Positions 57,192 through 64,000 of a stretch of 64,000 bases of DNA are shown in pieces; the first letter of the stretch is position 1; each line of letters starts with the position of its first letter. The stretch covers positions 175,320 to 239,319 of the forward strand of contig NZ_JAHIAB010000008.1 in the NCBI RefSeq assembly GCF_018760365.1, in the 5' to 3' direction. Source of the DNA: Pseudooceanicola endophyticus. Lineage in GTDB: Bacteria > Pseudomonadota > Alphaproteobacteria > Rhodobacterales > Rhodobacteraceae. The notes below the pieces were generated by a model. The model had not been told where the DNA came from. It ran no database searches and saw nothing but the letters and a program-made list of their open reading frames with translations. Position numbers and translations under genes: made by a program.

Positions 57192-57632
57192 ATGACCGAC
57201 CGCCCCTTCCGCCCCCGCGCCCTGGGAGAGATCGCCCTGCGCTGCCGCGACTTTCCCGCGATGCTGCGGTTCTACGGCCAGGTGCTGGGCCTGCCGCGCC
57301 TGAGCGGTTCGGCCCGCGGCACCCCGGGAGAGGGGATCGCCTTCTTCGCCCTTGGCGAAAGCCATGGCGGTCATGTCGCCGTTCTGGCGCTTTTCGCCGC
57401 CCCTCCCGACACGGATCCACCGGCCACCGGCGCGGGGTCTTCGCTGCATCACCTGGCGCTCAGCCTGCCCTGGGAGGAGCAGCCCCGGGCCGAAGCCTGG
57501 CTGCGCGAAGCCGGGCACGAGGCGCGCTGGCAGGCCTTCCCCTGGGCCGGCTGGCGCGGCCTGTTCACCCGTGATCCCGATGGCAATACCGTGGAGCTGG
57601 TCGCCGCCGACCCGGACTGGCACGTCCGCTGA
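57192..57632 (+). CDS. VOC-family (glyoxalase/dioxygenase-like) protein
   Basis: 146 residues with two beta-alpha-beta-beta-beta modules. IALRCRDFPAMLRFYGQVLG then GEGIAFFALGESHGGHVAVL form the first, SSLHHLALSLPWEEQPRAEA and LFTRDPDGNTVELVA the second. Metal ligands are likely the His in SLHHLAL and the Glu in NTVELVA. Start 57192 (MTDRPFRPRAL) follows CAGGCAGGATC. It stands alone between the LysR gene and the helicase; the substrate is unknown. Confidence 0.88.
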   Translation: MTDRPFRPRALGEIALRCRDFPAMLRFYGQVLGLPRLSGSARGTPGEGIAFFALGESHGGHVAVLALFAAPPDTDPPATGAGSSLHHLALSLPWEEQPRAEAWLREAGHEARWQAFPWAGWRGLFTRDPDGNTVELVAADPDWHVR

Positions 57633-57642
57633 TCCGGCGCGC

Positions 57643-60600
57643 TCAGAACGAGGGGCCCTGCCACGGCGGCAGGGCGCAGAGCGTGTTGACCAGCCGCATC
57701 TGCTCCAGCGTCTCGCAGCGCGCGGCGCGCAGGCGCGGCGCCCCGAAGACCAGCGCCAGCCCCTTGGCCCGCGACACCGCCACGTTGATCCGGTTGCGCG
57801 AGACCAGGAATTCGAGGCCCCGCGCCGTCTCTTCCGCCGAGGAGGCCGTCATCGAGACCAGGCAGACCGGCGCCTCCTGGCCCTGGAACCGATCGACGGT
57901 GCCGACCCGGATCGCCTCCGGAAGGGCCTCGCGCAGGCCATTGACCTGGGCGTTGTAGGGGGCGACGACAATGATGTCCTCGGGGCGCAGGGGCCGCGCA
58001 GGACCGGTCTTGCCCTGCCACTGCCCGGCCAGCAGCGCGGCGCAGCACGCCCGGATCGCCGTCACCTCTTCCGGGGCGGTCTGGGCATTGCCGGCATGGG
58101 ACACCGGCACCCAGTAGGCCCCCGAGGCCGGGAAACCGGGATGCGACAGCCCCTGCAGGGCGGTGTCGGGATGGCTGTCCAGCCGCCCGCCATAGACCTG
58201 GTCCGAGATGTAATCGGTGATCTGCGGATGCATCCGGCGGGTCTCGGACAGGAAGATGCCGCGATCGGGGGGAAAGGTCGTCTCTGCGCCCAGCAGCCAG
58301 TCGAGGCAGGACAGGTCGGCCGGGGGCGGATGCGCGCCCTGGATCACCTGCGGCAGCTGGCGCGGATCGCCCACCAGCACGAGGTTGCGCGCGGCCCGGC
58401 CCATCGCGGCCATGTTGGCCAGCCCGACCTGGCCGGCCTCGTCCACGAAAAGCCAGTCGAAGGCCTGGATGTTCTCGTCGCGGGCAAAGAAATAGGCGGT
58501 GCCCCCGACGATGTCGCCGCCCGCCGCCGCGCGGGCATTGTCGGTGGTGCGCTGCACCGGGCTGTCGGGCGCATAGCCGTCGGGCCCGGCCCCCAGCTTG
58601 TGCACCAGCGTCGGCGGCACGGGCAGCGGCGCCTCGGCCAGGGCGGCGGCGACACCGTTCAGCAGGTTGCGGATCGCCTCGTGGCTGTTCGAGGCAATGC
58701 CGACCCGCGCGCCGCCACGCACCAGCCCGAGGATCGCCCGGGCCGAGACATGGGTCTTGCCGGTGCCGGGCGGGCCCTGGATCGGCAGCACCGTCTCCTG
58801 CATCCGCGCGACGGCCCCGGCGATGGCCTGCACCGGATCCGTCCCCTCCAGCAGCGCCGCCGTCCCCGACAGGCGCGGGGCACGGCGTTCCAGCAGGTCG
58901 GCGACGGCGCGGTAGTGGCCCGGACCGCAGCGGTCGGCGATCACATCGCGCAGGGCGCTGGCCAGCACGCCGGCATTGACCGGGCGGTCCGGATGCAGGT
59001 CGAGGCGGTCGGCCAGCAACCCGGCCCGCGCGGCGCCGACCTTCAGCGTCACCTCGCGCCGCCACCGGTCCAGCGCCTCGATCGTGACCGAGGCCATGCC
59101 CTCCGCCTGCGGCAGGCTGGCCCCGCTGCCGGGACGCATCCGGCTTTCCTGCGCCGGGTAGCGGTAGTGCCGCCGGACCGAGCGTTTCACCGGCTCTGCC
59201 GGGCCAAGCGCCACCAGCCCGCCAAGCGCATCCAGATCCTCGATCAGCGCCGCGCCGTCGCGGGCGAAACTGTCGAAGATCGCCCACCAGGCGGGCTTGG
59301 CCTCACGCGTGTGGAACTGGCCCAGGTCAAAGAGCAGGGCCCGCAGATCGGCGGGCAGATCGGCGGCCTCAAGCATCTGGCGCAGGGCGGCGGTCTCGGC
59401 CTCCTCCTCGGCCTCGCGCGCCTGCGCAGCGGGCTGGGCCGGGGGCCAGGCCCCCTCGGGGCGGACCGAAACCAGCCAGTCGCGCAGGCCCAGGATGCGG
59501 TCGCAGTCCTGCACAAGGGCCTCGGCAAGGGCGTCGGGAATGCCGGGATCCATGGTGCGGGGCACCGCACCGGGAAGATCGGCGCGAAACAGCGGCAGTG
59601 CCTCCAGCGCGGACCCCGGTTCGGAAGTCATCAGCCCTGCCCGTGCCACGGCCTCCAGATCGACGAAACGCTGTTCGCGCAGCAGGCGATCCAGCAGCGC
59701 CTCGGCGGTGCCCAGGCTGGCGACCAGCCGCCGCAGCGCCTGCACCGGCGCCGGGCCATGGTGATAGATCCGGGCCTCCGGCGCGCCCTCCAGCGCCCCG
59801 CGCAGCCGGTCGGCCAGCCGGGCCAGCCCAAGGGCCGGGTCGGGATCATGCAGCAACGTCACGCCGCCCGCGTCGCGCAGCGCATGGACGGGCGCCCCGG
59901 CCCCGGCGCAGGCATAGGCCAGATCGCCGGGTGCAGGCGCCGGCAGCGCGGCCAGGCCCCGGCCCGGACGTTCGGGGCGCAGCGCGATCTGCGGGGTCCC
60001 GCTGCGCCCCGCGACCTGCAGCTGCGCCTGCTGCCGCAGCCGCTGCAATGCGTCCGGGGCCATCCCCGCGACCGGCCCGGAGCTGTCGGCCAGCGCGGCG
60101 AGGGTGGAGATCCCGGCGGCCTCCAGCGCGACGACCTGCCGGCGGGCGATGCCGCCGACGCCATGCAGGCTGTCCTGGGTGCGCCAGTCCGCCGCGCAGG
60201 CCCCGGCCCAGCAGCAGGCGGCACAGGCCGCGCAGGGTTCGGGGCGGGTCGGCGCGGGGTCGGCCACGAAGGCCTCCAGCCGGGCGCAGGCATCGCGGAC
60301 ATAATGGCGGACCTCGGACAGGCGCAGGGGCTCGGGCGGGCGGTCCGGGAGCACAAGCGTCGCGGTCCCGGGCGTCCCGCCCTGCAAAGCGGCCAACCGT
60401 TCGGCGGCCAGCACCAGATCGATGACAGCTTCGGGGGTTGCTTCGCTGCGCAGCTCCAGCCGGTAGCTGAAAGCGCCCAGCTCCGAAGGCTCGGCGTGGC
60501 GCCGCGCCAGATCGGTCCGTGCGATCCAGCCGCCGCCCAGGAAGACCGGCTGCGAAACCTCGGCCTGACCGGCACGCAGCGCGGCACGCGTCGCCGAAGG

Positions 60601-60768
60601 GTCGGGGGCCGCGCCAACCTCACCGGACTGGGACAAACCGGACGGGGCCACACCGGGCTGGGCCACACCGGACAGGGCCGCGAGATCGCGCGCGGTGGCA
60701 TGGGGGCAGCCGGAGAACCGTTGAAGGTCTTCGGCGGACAGCAGGATCGCGCCGTGATGAAGCTGCAT
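57643..60768 (-). CDS. SF1 (Upf1/Dna2-like) helicase with degenerate TM0106-like RecB-nuclease N-terminus
   Basis: 1041 residues. Residues from about 640 to the end are a superfamily 1B helicase: QGPPGTGKTHVSARAI (Walker A), FDWLFVDEAGQVGLANMAAM (DEAG motif II), LVGDPRQLPQV (motif III), VGTVDRFQGQEAPVCLVSM and FLVSRNRINVAVSRAK (motifs V-VI). The first 300 residues resemble the TM0106 RecB-like nuclease family, including a Cys-rich CAACAACCWAGAC and helix-hairpin-helix-like GIARRQVVALEAAGISTLAA. The catalytic Asp-x-Lys expected near FSYRLELRSEATPEAV appears replaced (LEL). Its N-terminus has a 15-bp tandem repeat. It probably unwinds nucleic acid in repair or RNA processing; no partners are adjacent. 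Confidence 0.88.
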   Translation of the reverse strand: MQLHHGAILLSAEDLQRFSGCPHATARDLAALSGVAQPGVAPSGLSQSGEVGAAPDPSATRAALRAGQAEVSQPVFLGGGWIARTDLARRHAEPSELGAFSYRLELRSEATPEAVIDLVLAAERLAALQGGTPGTATLVLPDRPPEPLRLSEVRHYVRDACARLEAFVADPAPTRPEPCAACAACCWAGACAADWRTQDSLHGVGGIARRQVVALEAAGISTLAALADSSGPVAGMAPDALQRLRQQAQLQVAGRSGTPQIALRPERPGRGLAALPAPAPGDLAYACAGAGAPVHALRDAGGVTLLHDPDPALGLARLADRLRGALEGAPEARIYHHGPAPVQALRRLVASLGTAEALLDRLLREQRFVDLEAVARAGLMTSEPGSALEALPLFRADLPGAVPRTMDPGIPDALAEALVQDCDRILGLRDWLVSVRPEGAWPPAQPAAQAREAEEEAETAALRQMLEAADLPADLRALLFDLGQFHTREAKPAWWAIFDSFARDGAALIEDLDALGGLVALGPAEPVKRSVRRHYRYPAQESRMRPGSGASLPQAEGMASVTIEALDRWRREVTLKVGAARAGLLADRLDLHPDRPVNAGVLASALRDVIADRCGPGHYRAVADLLERRAPRLSGTAALLEGTDPVQAIAGAVARMQETVLPIQGPPGTGKTHVSARAILGLVRGGARVGIASNSHEAIRNLLNGVAAALAEAPLPVPPTLVHKLGAGPDGYAPDSPVQRTTDNARAAAGGDIVGGTAYFFARDENIQAFDWLFVDEAGQVGLANMAAMGRAARNLVLVGDPRQLPQVIQGAHPPPADLSCLDWLLGAETTFPPDRGIFLSETRRMHPQITDYISDQVYGGRLDSHPDTALQGLSHPGFPASGAYWVPVSHAGNAQTAPEEVTAIRACCAALLAGQWQGKTGPARPLRPEDIIVVAPYNAQVNGLREALPEAIRVGTVDRFQGQEAPVCLVSMTASSAEETARGLEFLVSRNRINVAVSRAKGLALVFGAPRLRAARCETLEQMRLVNTLCALPPWQGPSF
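60621..60680. repeat. Four 15-bp tandem repeats (minisatellite) in the helicase gene
   Basis: Units at 60621, 60636, 60651 and 60666 follow the pattern MACCGGRCDGGGMCR (first unit CACCGGACTGGGACA). On the coding strand they give pentapeptides of the form x-(S/P)-G-x-x near residues 30-49 (VAQPGVAPSGLSQSG). Each unit keeps the frame, so copy number could vary without breaking the gene. Confidence 0.85.
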
Positions 60769-60871
60769 GGTCTGCGCTCGGGCTGGGGATGCCGGTGCGG
60801 GACCGGACGGGAAGCCCCAGATCGCGGGCCGGCCCCCCGGTTGTCAAGCCTGCCGCCCGGGCCGGCGGCGC

Positions 60872-61744
60872 TCAGGCATAGCGGCGGGCGCCCAACACGC
60901 AAAGCACCACGGCGCCGGTGCAGCCGACCATCGGCCAGGCGACGGGCTCTTTCAGGACCAGCGCCGCCAGCGCGAGCCCGAGGAAAGGTTGCAGAAGCTG
61001 CAGCTGTCCGACCCCGGCGATGCCCCCCAGGGCCAGGCCCCGGTACCAGAAGACGAACCCCACCAACATGCTGAACAGGCCCACGTAGCCCAGGCTCAGC
61101 CAGCCCGGCAGCGTGACCTGCGCGAACTGGCCCGGCCAGCTGACCAGCACCAGCACCGCCATGACCGGGGCCGCCATGAGAAGCGCCCAGCAGATCACCT
61201 GCCAGCCGCCCATCCGGCGCGACAGCAGCCCGCCCTCGGCATAGCCCAGCCCGCAGACCGCCACCGCCGCCAGCATCAGCAGATCGCCCCGGCCCGCGCC
61301 GCCGCCGCCCTGCCACAGGGCGAACCCCGCCACCACTGCCGCCCCCAACCCCGAGAACAGCCAGAAGGCCGGGCGGGGCCGTTCGCCCCCCCGCAAGACC
61401 CCGAACAGCGCCGTCGACAGCGGCAGCAGGCCGATGAAGACCACCGACCGCGCGGCGGTGACATGTTGCAGCGCCAGCGCCGTCAGCAGCGGAAAGCCGA
61501 TCACCACGCCCGCCGCCACGATGGCCAGCCCGCGCAGGTCCTGTCGCCCGGGCCAGGCCTGGCGCAGGACCAGCAGGCAAAGCGCCCCGCAGAGCGCCGC
61601 GATCATCCCCCGCGACGCGGTCAGGAACAGCGGCATGAAATCTGCCACTGCCACCCGCGTTGCCGGAAGCGATCCGCTGAAGATGACCACGCCCAGCAGC
61701 CCGCTGCCCCATCCCGTCAGTTTCCGATCCATGTGCCGTGTCAT
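60872..61744 (-). CDS. EamA/DMT-family transporter
   Basis: 290 residues with ten predicted spans in two EamA repeats. The first repeat includes SGSLPATRVAVADFMPLFLT and LTALALQHVTAARSVVFIGL; the second includes GYVGLFSMLVGFVFWYRGLA and QLQLLQPFLGLALAALVLKE. These are typical metabolite exporters. It is divergent from the MocR-type regulator with a 9-bp-arm inverted repeat between them, the common arrangement of a MocR regulator next to an EamA gene. The exported compound is unknown, perhaps an amino acid or vitamin B6-related. Confidence 0.92.
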   Translation of the reverse strand: MTRHMDRKLTGWGSGLLGVVIFSGSLPATRVAVADFMPLFLTASRGMIAALCGALCLLVLRQAWPGRQDLRGLAIVAAGVVIGFPLLTALALQHVTAARSVVFIGLLPLSTALFGVLRGGERPRPAFWLFSGLGAAVVAGFALWQGGGGAGRGDLLMLAAVAVCGLGYAEGGLLSRRMGGWQVICWALLMAAPVMAVLVLVSWPGQFAQVTLPGWLSLGYVGLFSMLVGFVFWYRGLALGGIAGVGQLQLLQPFLGLALAALVLKEPVAWPMVGCTGAVVLCVLGARRYA

Positions 61745-61820
61745 GCGCCTGCGTCTCCGTTTTTGTCTGGATAGGCGGCGCTGCGGCGGCTAAACAGCAA
61801 CAATTCAATACAATTTCACC

Positions 61821-61852
61821 AAACTGTATCGGTGCAATCTGCCATACAGTTT
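61821..61852 (+). promoter_or_regulatory. Putative MocR operator: inverted repeat AAACTGTAT/ATACAGTTT
   Basis: Perfect 9-bp arms (61821-61829, 61844-61852) with a 14-bp spacer, ending 12 bp before the MocR start and within the 120-bp gap to the divergent EamA gene. CTGTAT/C boxes are, as I recall, typical of MocR/PdxR regulators. Confidence 0.65.
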
Positions 61853-61864
61853 CCCGGAGACCCG

Positions 61865-63259
61865 ATGCCCACAGCCCCCCGCCCCGGAACCAAGACCGAC
61901 CGGCTGGTGCGCAGCCTGCGCGACCGGATCGCCGCCCGGGCGCTTGGGCCCGGCGACCGGATGCCCTCGATCCGGGGGCTGGCGGCGCAGATGCAGGTCT
62001 CTCCCTCCACCGTGGTCGAGGCCTATGACCGGCTGACCGCCGAGGGCCTGCTGCAGCCCCGGCGCGGCGCGGGCTTCTTCGTGACCCGGGCCGCCCAGCT
62101 GCCGCCGCTGCGGGTGGCGGCGATGGAACCCACCCGCCCGCGCGACCTGGATCCGTTCTGGGTCTCGCGCCAGTCCCTCGATCCGCAGCCCGGGGCCCTG
62201 CAACCGGGCTGCGGCTGGATGCCCGGCGACTGGCTGCCCGAGGCCGCGATGCGCAGCGCGCTGCGGGCCCTGGCGCGGGCGGAAACGTCGGTTCTGACCG
62301 ATTACGCCCCCGCCCGGGGCTGTCCCCGCCTGCGCCGCCTGCTGCTGGCCCGCTGCGCCGAGGAACACCTGGCGCTGACCCCCGACCAGCTGATGCTGAC
62401 CGCCTCGGCCTCCCAGGCGATGGACCTGATCTGCCGGCTGCTGCTGCGGCCCGGCGACACGGTGCTGGTCGACGATCCGGGCTATTTCAACTTTCACGCC
62501 CTGCTGCGCAGCCACCAGGTCCGGGTCGTGGGCCTGCCCCGCACCCCCGAGGGGCCCGACCTGGCCGCCTTCGAAGCGGCGCTGGCGCAGGGACCCCGGC
62601 TCTACCTGACCAATTCCGCGCTGCACAACCCGACCGGCGGCACCCTGTCGCCGCAGATCGCGCAGCGGCTGCTGACCCTCGCCGCCGGCCACCCCCTGAC
62701 CATCGTCGAGGACGAGACCTTTGCCGATCTCGAACCCGAGCCCTCGGTCCGGCTGGCCGTGCTCGACGGGCTGGAGCGGGTGCTGCGGATCGGCGGCTTC
62801 TCCAAGACGCTCTCGGCCTCGGTGCGCTGCGGCTACATCGCCGGGCGGGCCGACTGGATCGAGGCGCTGACCGATCTGCAGGTTGCCACCAGTTTCGGTG
62901 GCCCCAGCCCGGTGGCCACCGAAGTGCTGCGGCAGGTTCTGGCGCAGGGCGGCTACCGGCGGCACCTGGCACAGCTGCACCGCCGGCTGGCCCGGGCCCG
63001 GCGCCAGGCCGTGGCGCAGCTCGCCCCGCTGGGGATCACGCCCTGGGTCCTGCCGCGCGGCGGTTTCTACCTCTGGACCCGCTTCCCGGAGGGCTGCGAC
63101 ACCGGAGAGGTCGCCCGTGCGGCGGCGGCGCGCAACGTCATCCTCGCCCCCGGCAATGTCTTCAGCCCGGGCCGGACGGCGGGCCGCTTCATGCGCTTCA
63201 ACGTCACCCAGATGTCCGACCCGGCCGTCCTTTCGGCGCTGCACGGGGCAATGACCTGA
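61865..63259 (+). CDS. MocR-type regulator (GntR HTH + aminotransferase domain)
   Basis: 464 residues. Residues about 5-80 are a GntR winged HTH (LGPGDRMPSIRGLAAQMQVS, PSTVVEAYDRLTAEGLLQPR). The rest is a fold-type I aminotransferase-like PLP domain: LTDYAPARGCPRLRRLLLAR, LTASASQAMDLICRLLLRPG, VLVDDPGYFNF, NSALHNPTGGTLS, and IGGFSKTLSASVRCGYIAG with the PLP Lys. RFMRFNVTQMSD near the end carries the carboxylate-binding Arg. Start 61865 follows CGGAGAC; an in-frame ATG at 61832 lies within the operator. It senses PLP or an amino acid and probably controls the divergent EamA transporter. Confidence 0.94.
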   Translation: MPTAPRPGTKTDRLVRSLRDRIAARALGPGDRMPSIRGLAAQMQVSPSTVVEAYDRLTAEGLLQPRRGAGFFVTRAAQLPPLRVAAMEPTRPRDLDPFWVSRQSLDPQPGALQPGCGWMPGDWLPEAAMRSALRALARAETSVLTDYAPARGCPRLRRLLLARCAEEHLALTPDQLMLTASASQAMDLICRLLLRPGDTVLVDDPGYFNFHALLRSHQVRVVGLPRTPEGPDLAAFEAALAQGPRLYLTNSALHNPTGGTLSPQIAQRLLTLAAGHPLTIVEDETFADLEPEPSVRLAVLDGLERVLRIGGFSKTLSASVRCGYIAGRADWIEALTDLQVATSFGGPSPVATEVLRQVLAQGGYRRHLAQLHRRLARARRQAVAQLAPLGITPWVLPRGGFYLWTRFPEGCDTGEVARAAAARNVILAPGNVFSPGRTAGRFMRFNVTQMSDPAVLSALHGAMT

Positions 63260-63454
63260 CGCAACGGCATCAACCGGAAGATTTTCAAGGAACCGTCAAG
63301 GTTTCGCCCCGATCCTGCACCGGAACCAGCCCGCGCGCGTCCCGGGACGGGGAACCAAGCGGGCCGCCGGGACTTGTTCCCATGCCGCCGCGCCTGCCCC
63401 CCCTCCCGGAGCGCGCCGATGGCCTGAGCAGAGACAACCCGGGTAAGGACCCCC

Positions 63455-63784
63455 ATGTACGGATCGTTTTACAAGACGCTTGCCCAGTGGCAGGCCGCCA
63501 CCCTCAGCACCTACCAGATGACCATTTCCGCCGCTTCGGTCATCCAGATGCGCGTGATGCAGATGTCGACGGGCACCATGAAGCCCGAGGAAGCCGCCCG
63601 GATGGTGCTGGAAAAGCCGCCGGTCTTCCTGCACGCGACCGAGATGTCGGCGCGGGCGCTGTTCTCCAACAAGGGGCTGGCCGCTGCGGCGCTGGCCGGG
63701 ATCGCGCCGATCCGCAAGGCCACCCGCGCCAATGCCCGCCGGCTGAGCGCGCGCCCGCCGCGCCCCCTGCGCCGGCGCGGCTGA
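63455..63784 (+). CDS. Small helical phasin-like protein
   Basis: 109 residues, mostly helical and Ala/Met/Gln-rich: MYGSFYKTLAQWQAATLSTY, MTISAASVIQMRVMQMSTGT, KPEEAARMVLEKPPVFLHAT and ALFSNKGLAAAALAGIAPIR. The amphipathic N-terminal pattern and basic tail (RRLSARPPRPLRRRG) resemble the short phasin-like proteins common in Rhodobacterales, often left hypothetical. GGGTAAGGA lies upstream of the ATG. It would be surface-active or PHA-granule-associated. No PHA gene is in the window, so the role is uncertain. Confidence 0.75.
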   Translation: MYGSFYKTLAQWQAATLSTYQMTISAASVIQMRVMQMSTGTMKPEEAARMVLEKPPVFLHATEMSARALFSNKGLAAAALAGIAPIRKATRANARRLSARPPRPLRRRG

Positions 63785-63836
63785 CCCCGCCGTCGGGGCC
63801 GCCCGGCGCGCGGCGGCCCGAAGCCGCAGCCCCGAC

Positions 63837-64000
63837 CTAAAGCAGCGGCCCCCGACCCCGTGCGCGCAGGGCACCGCGGATCGCCCGGGCCAGCTCGGGC
63901 AGGGGGCAGGGTTTCGACAGCACCGGCACCGCCAGCGCCTGCACCTGGGCGGCATCGTATTCGGCAAAGCCCGTGATCAGCACGATCGGCAGGCCCGGGT
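63837..64000 (-). CDS. Response-regulator receiver domain, C-terminal end (partial)
   Basis: The last 53 codons of a - strand gene whose 5' part lies beyond the window. PGLPIVLITGFAEYDAAQVQ contains the switch Thr, and ALAVPVLSKPCPLPELARAI has the conserved Lys-Pro of receiver domains; it stops at GRGPLL. This end is typical of a hybrid histidine kinase or a single-domain regulator. Nothing more can be said without the rest. Confidence 0.75.
   Translation of the reverse strand, partial: PGLPIVLITGFAEYDAAQVQALAVPVLSKPCPLPELARAIRGALRARGRGPLL

Noticed and set aside
57352..61074. A 1240-codon + strand open frame
   Set aside because: Arg/Gly/Gln-rich with no domains and lying antisense to the helicase, whose SF1 motifs are unambiguous on the - strand.

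Overview
The window is high-GC DNA packed with genes in tight operons. Many junctions are ATGA stop/start overlaps. The gene set fits an alphaproteobacterium of the Rhodobacterales (Paracoccus/Rhodobacter-like): many ABC importers for organic nitrogen and sugars, a Xdh/Cox-type molybdoenzyme, FCD-type GntR and MocR regulators, and a small phasin-like protein. I saw no rRNA, tRNA, IS element, prophage or CRISPR. The taxonomic call is inference.

Layout. (1) 1-9234, + strand: a catabolic operon cut by the window edge. It encodes a TPP enzyme (C-terminal part), a GMC dehydrogenase, a Trz/Atz amidohydrolase, a Rieske-less oxygenase resembling NdmC, a fused FAD+molybdopterin hydroxylase, its [2Fe-2S] subunit and an aldehyde dehydrogenase. 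This looks like oxidation of a purine-like or other N-heterocyclic/amine compound. (2) 9268-12561, - strand: M20 dipeptidase, Cys/Met-type PLP enzyme and FCD GntR regulator, divergent from 12702-19274, a Dpp-type importer plus a class IV aminotransferase. The importer's binding protein appears to be circularly permuted. (3) 19281-37783: an amino-sugar regulon. It has an RpiR-HTH/DeoR-sensor chimeric regulator, nagB, nagA, a GatZ/KbaZ-like protein, a ROK kinase, an AgaS-like isomerase, an M81 peptidase, a cytoplasmic GH20 hexosaminidase, a sugar ABC importer, a Gfo/Idh oxidoreductase, a CutC-family protein and a GH123-like (DUF4091) hydrolase. A shared element, TTTGTWTTGCTAAM, recurs at three of its promoters. 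I read it as import and intracellular breakdown of GalNAc/GlcNAc-containing oligosaccharides.

(4) 37784-39970: sparse region with a GntR-FCD remnant, a PEBP protein and a RES-domain protein. (5) 39971-47378, - strand: LysR regulator, BMP-type ABC importer, a biuret-hydrolase-like protein, a second isochorismatase-fold hydrolase (possible triuret hydrolase) and a cupin, suggesting use of biuret/triuret-type nitrogen. (6) 47523-50943: cytochrome b561 and a small membrane protein, facing a small exported protein plus an OmpR-type two-component system; both promoters share a 22-bp site. (7) 51078-57000: NMT1/SsuABC-type importer, FAD-linked oxidase, creatininase-family hydrolase and LysR regulator. 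(8) 57192-64000: VOC protein, SF1 helicase with a degenerate nuclease-like N-terminus, EamA exporter divergent from a MocR regulator, a phasin-like protein and the end of a receiver-domain protein.

Most standout systems are metabolic: the permuted binding protein, the Rieske-less oxygenase operon, the amino-sugar regulon with its hybrid regulator, and the two-hydrolase biuret/triuret importer operon.
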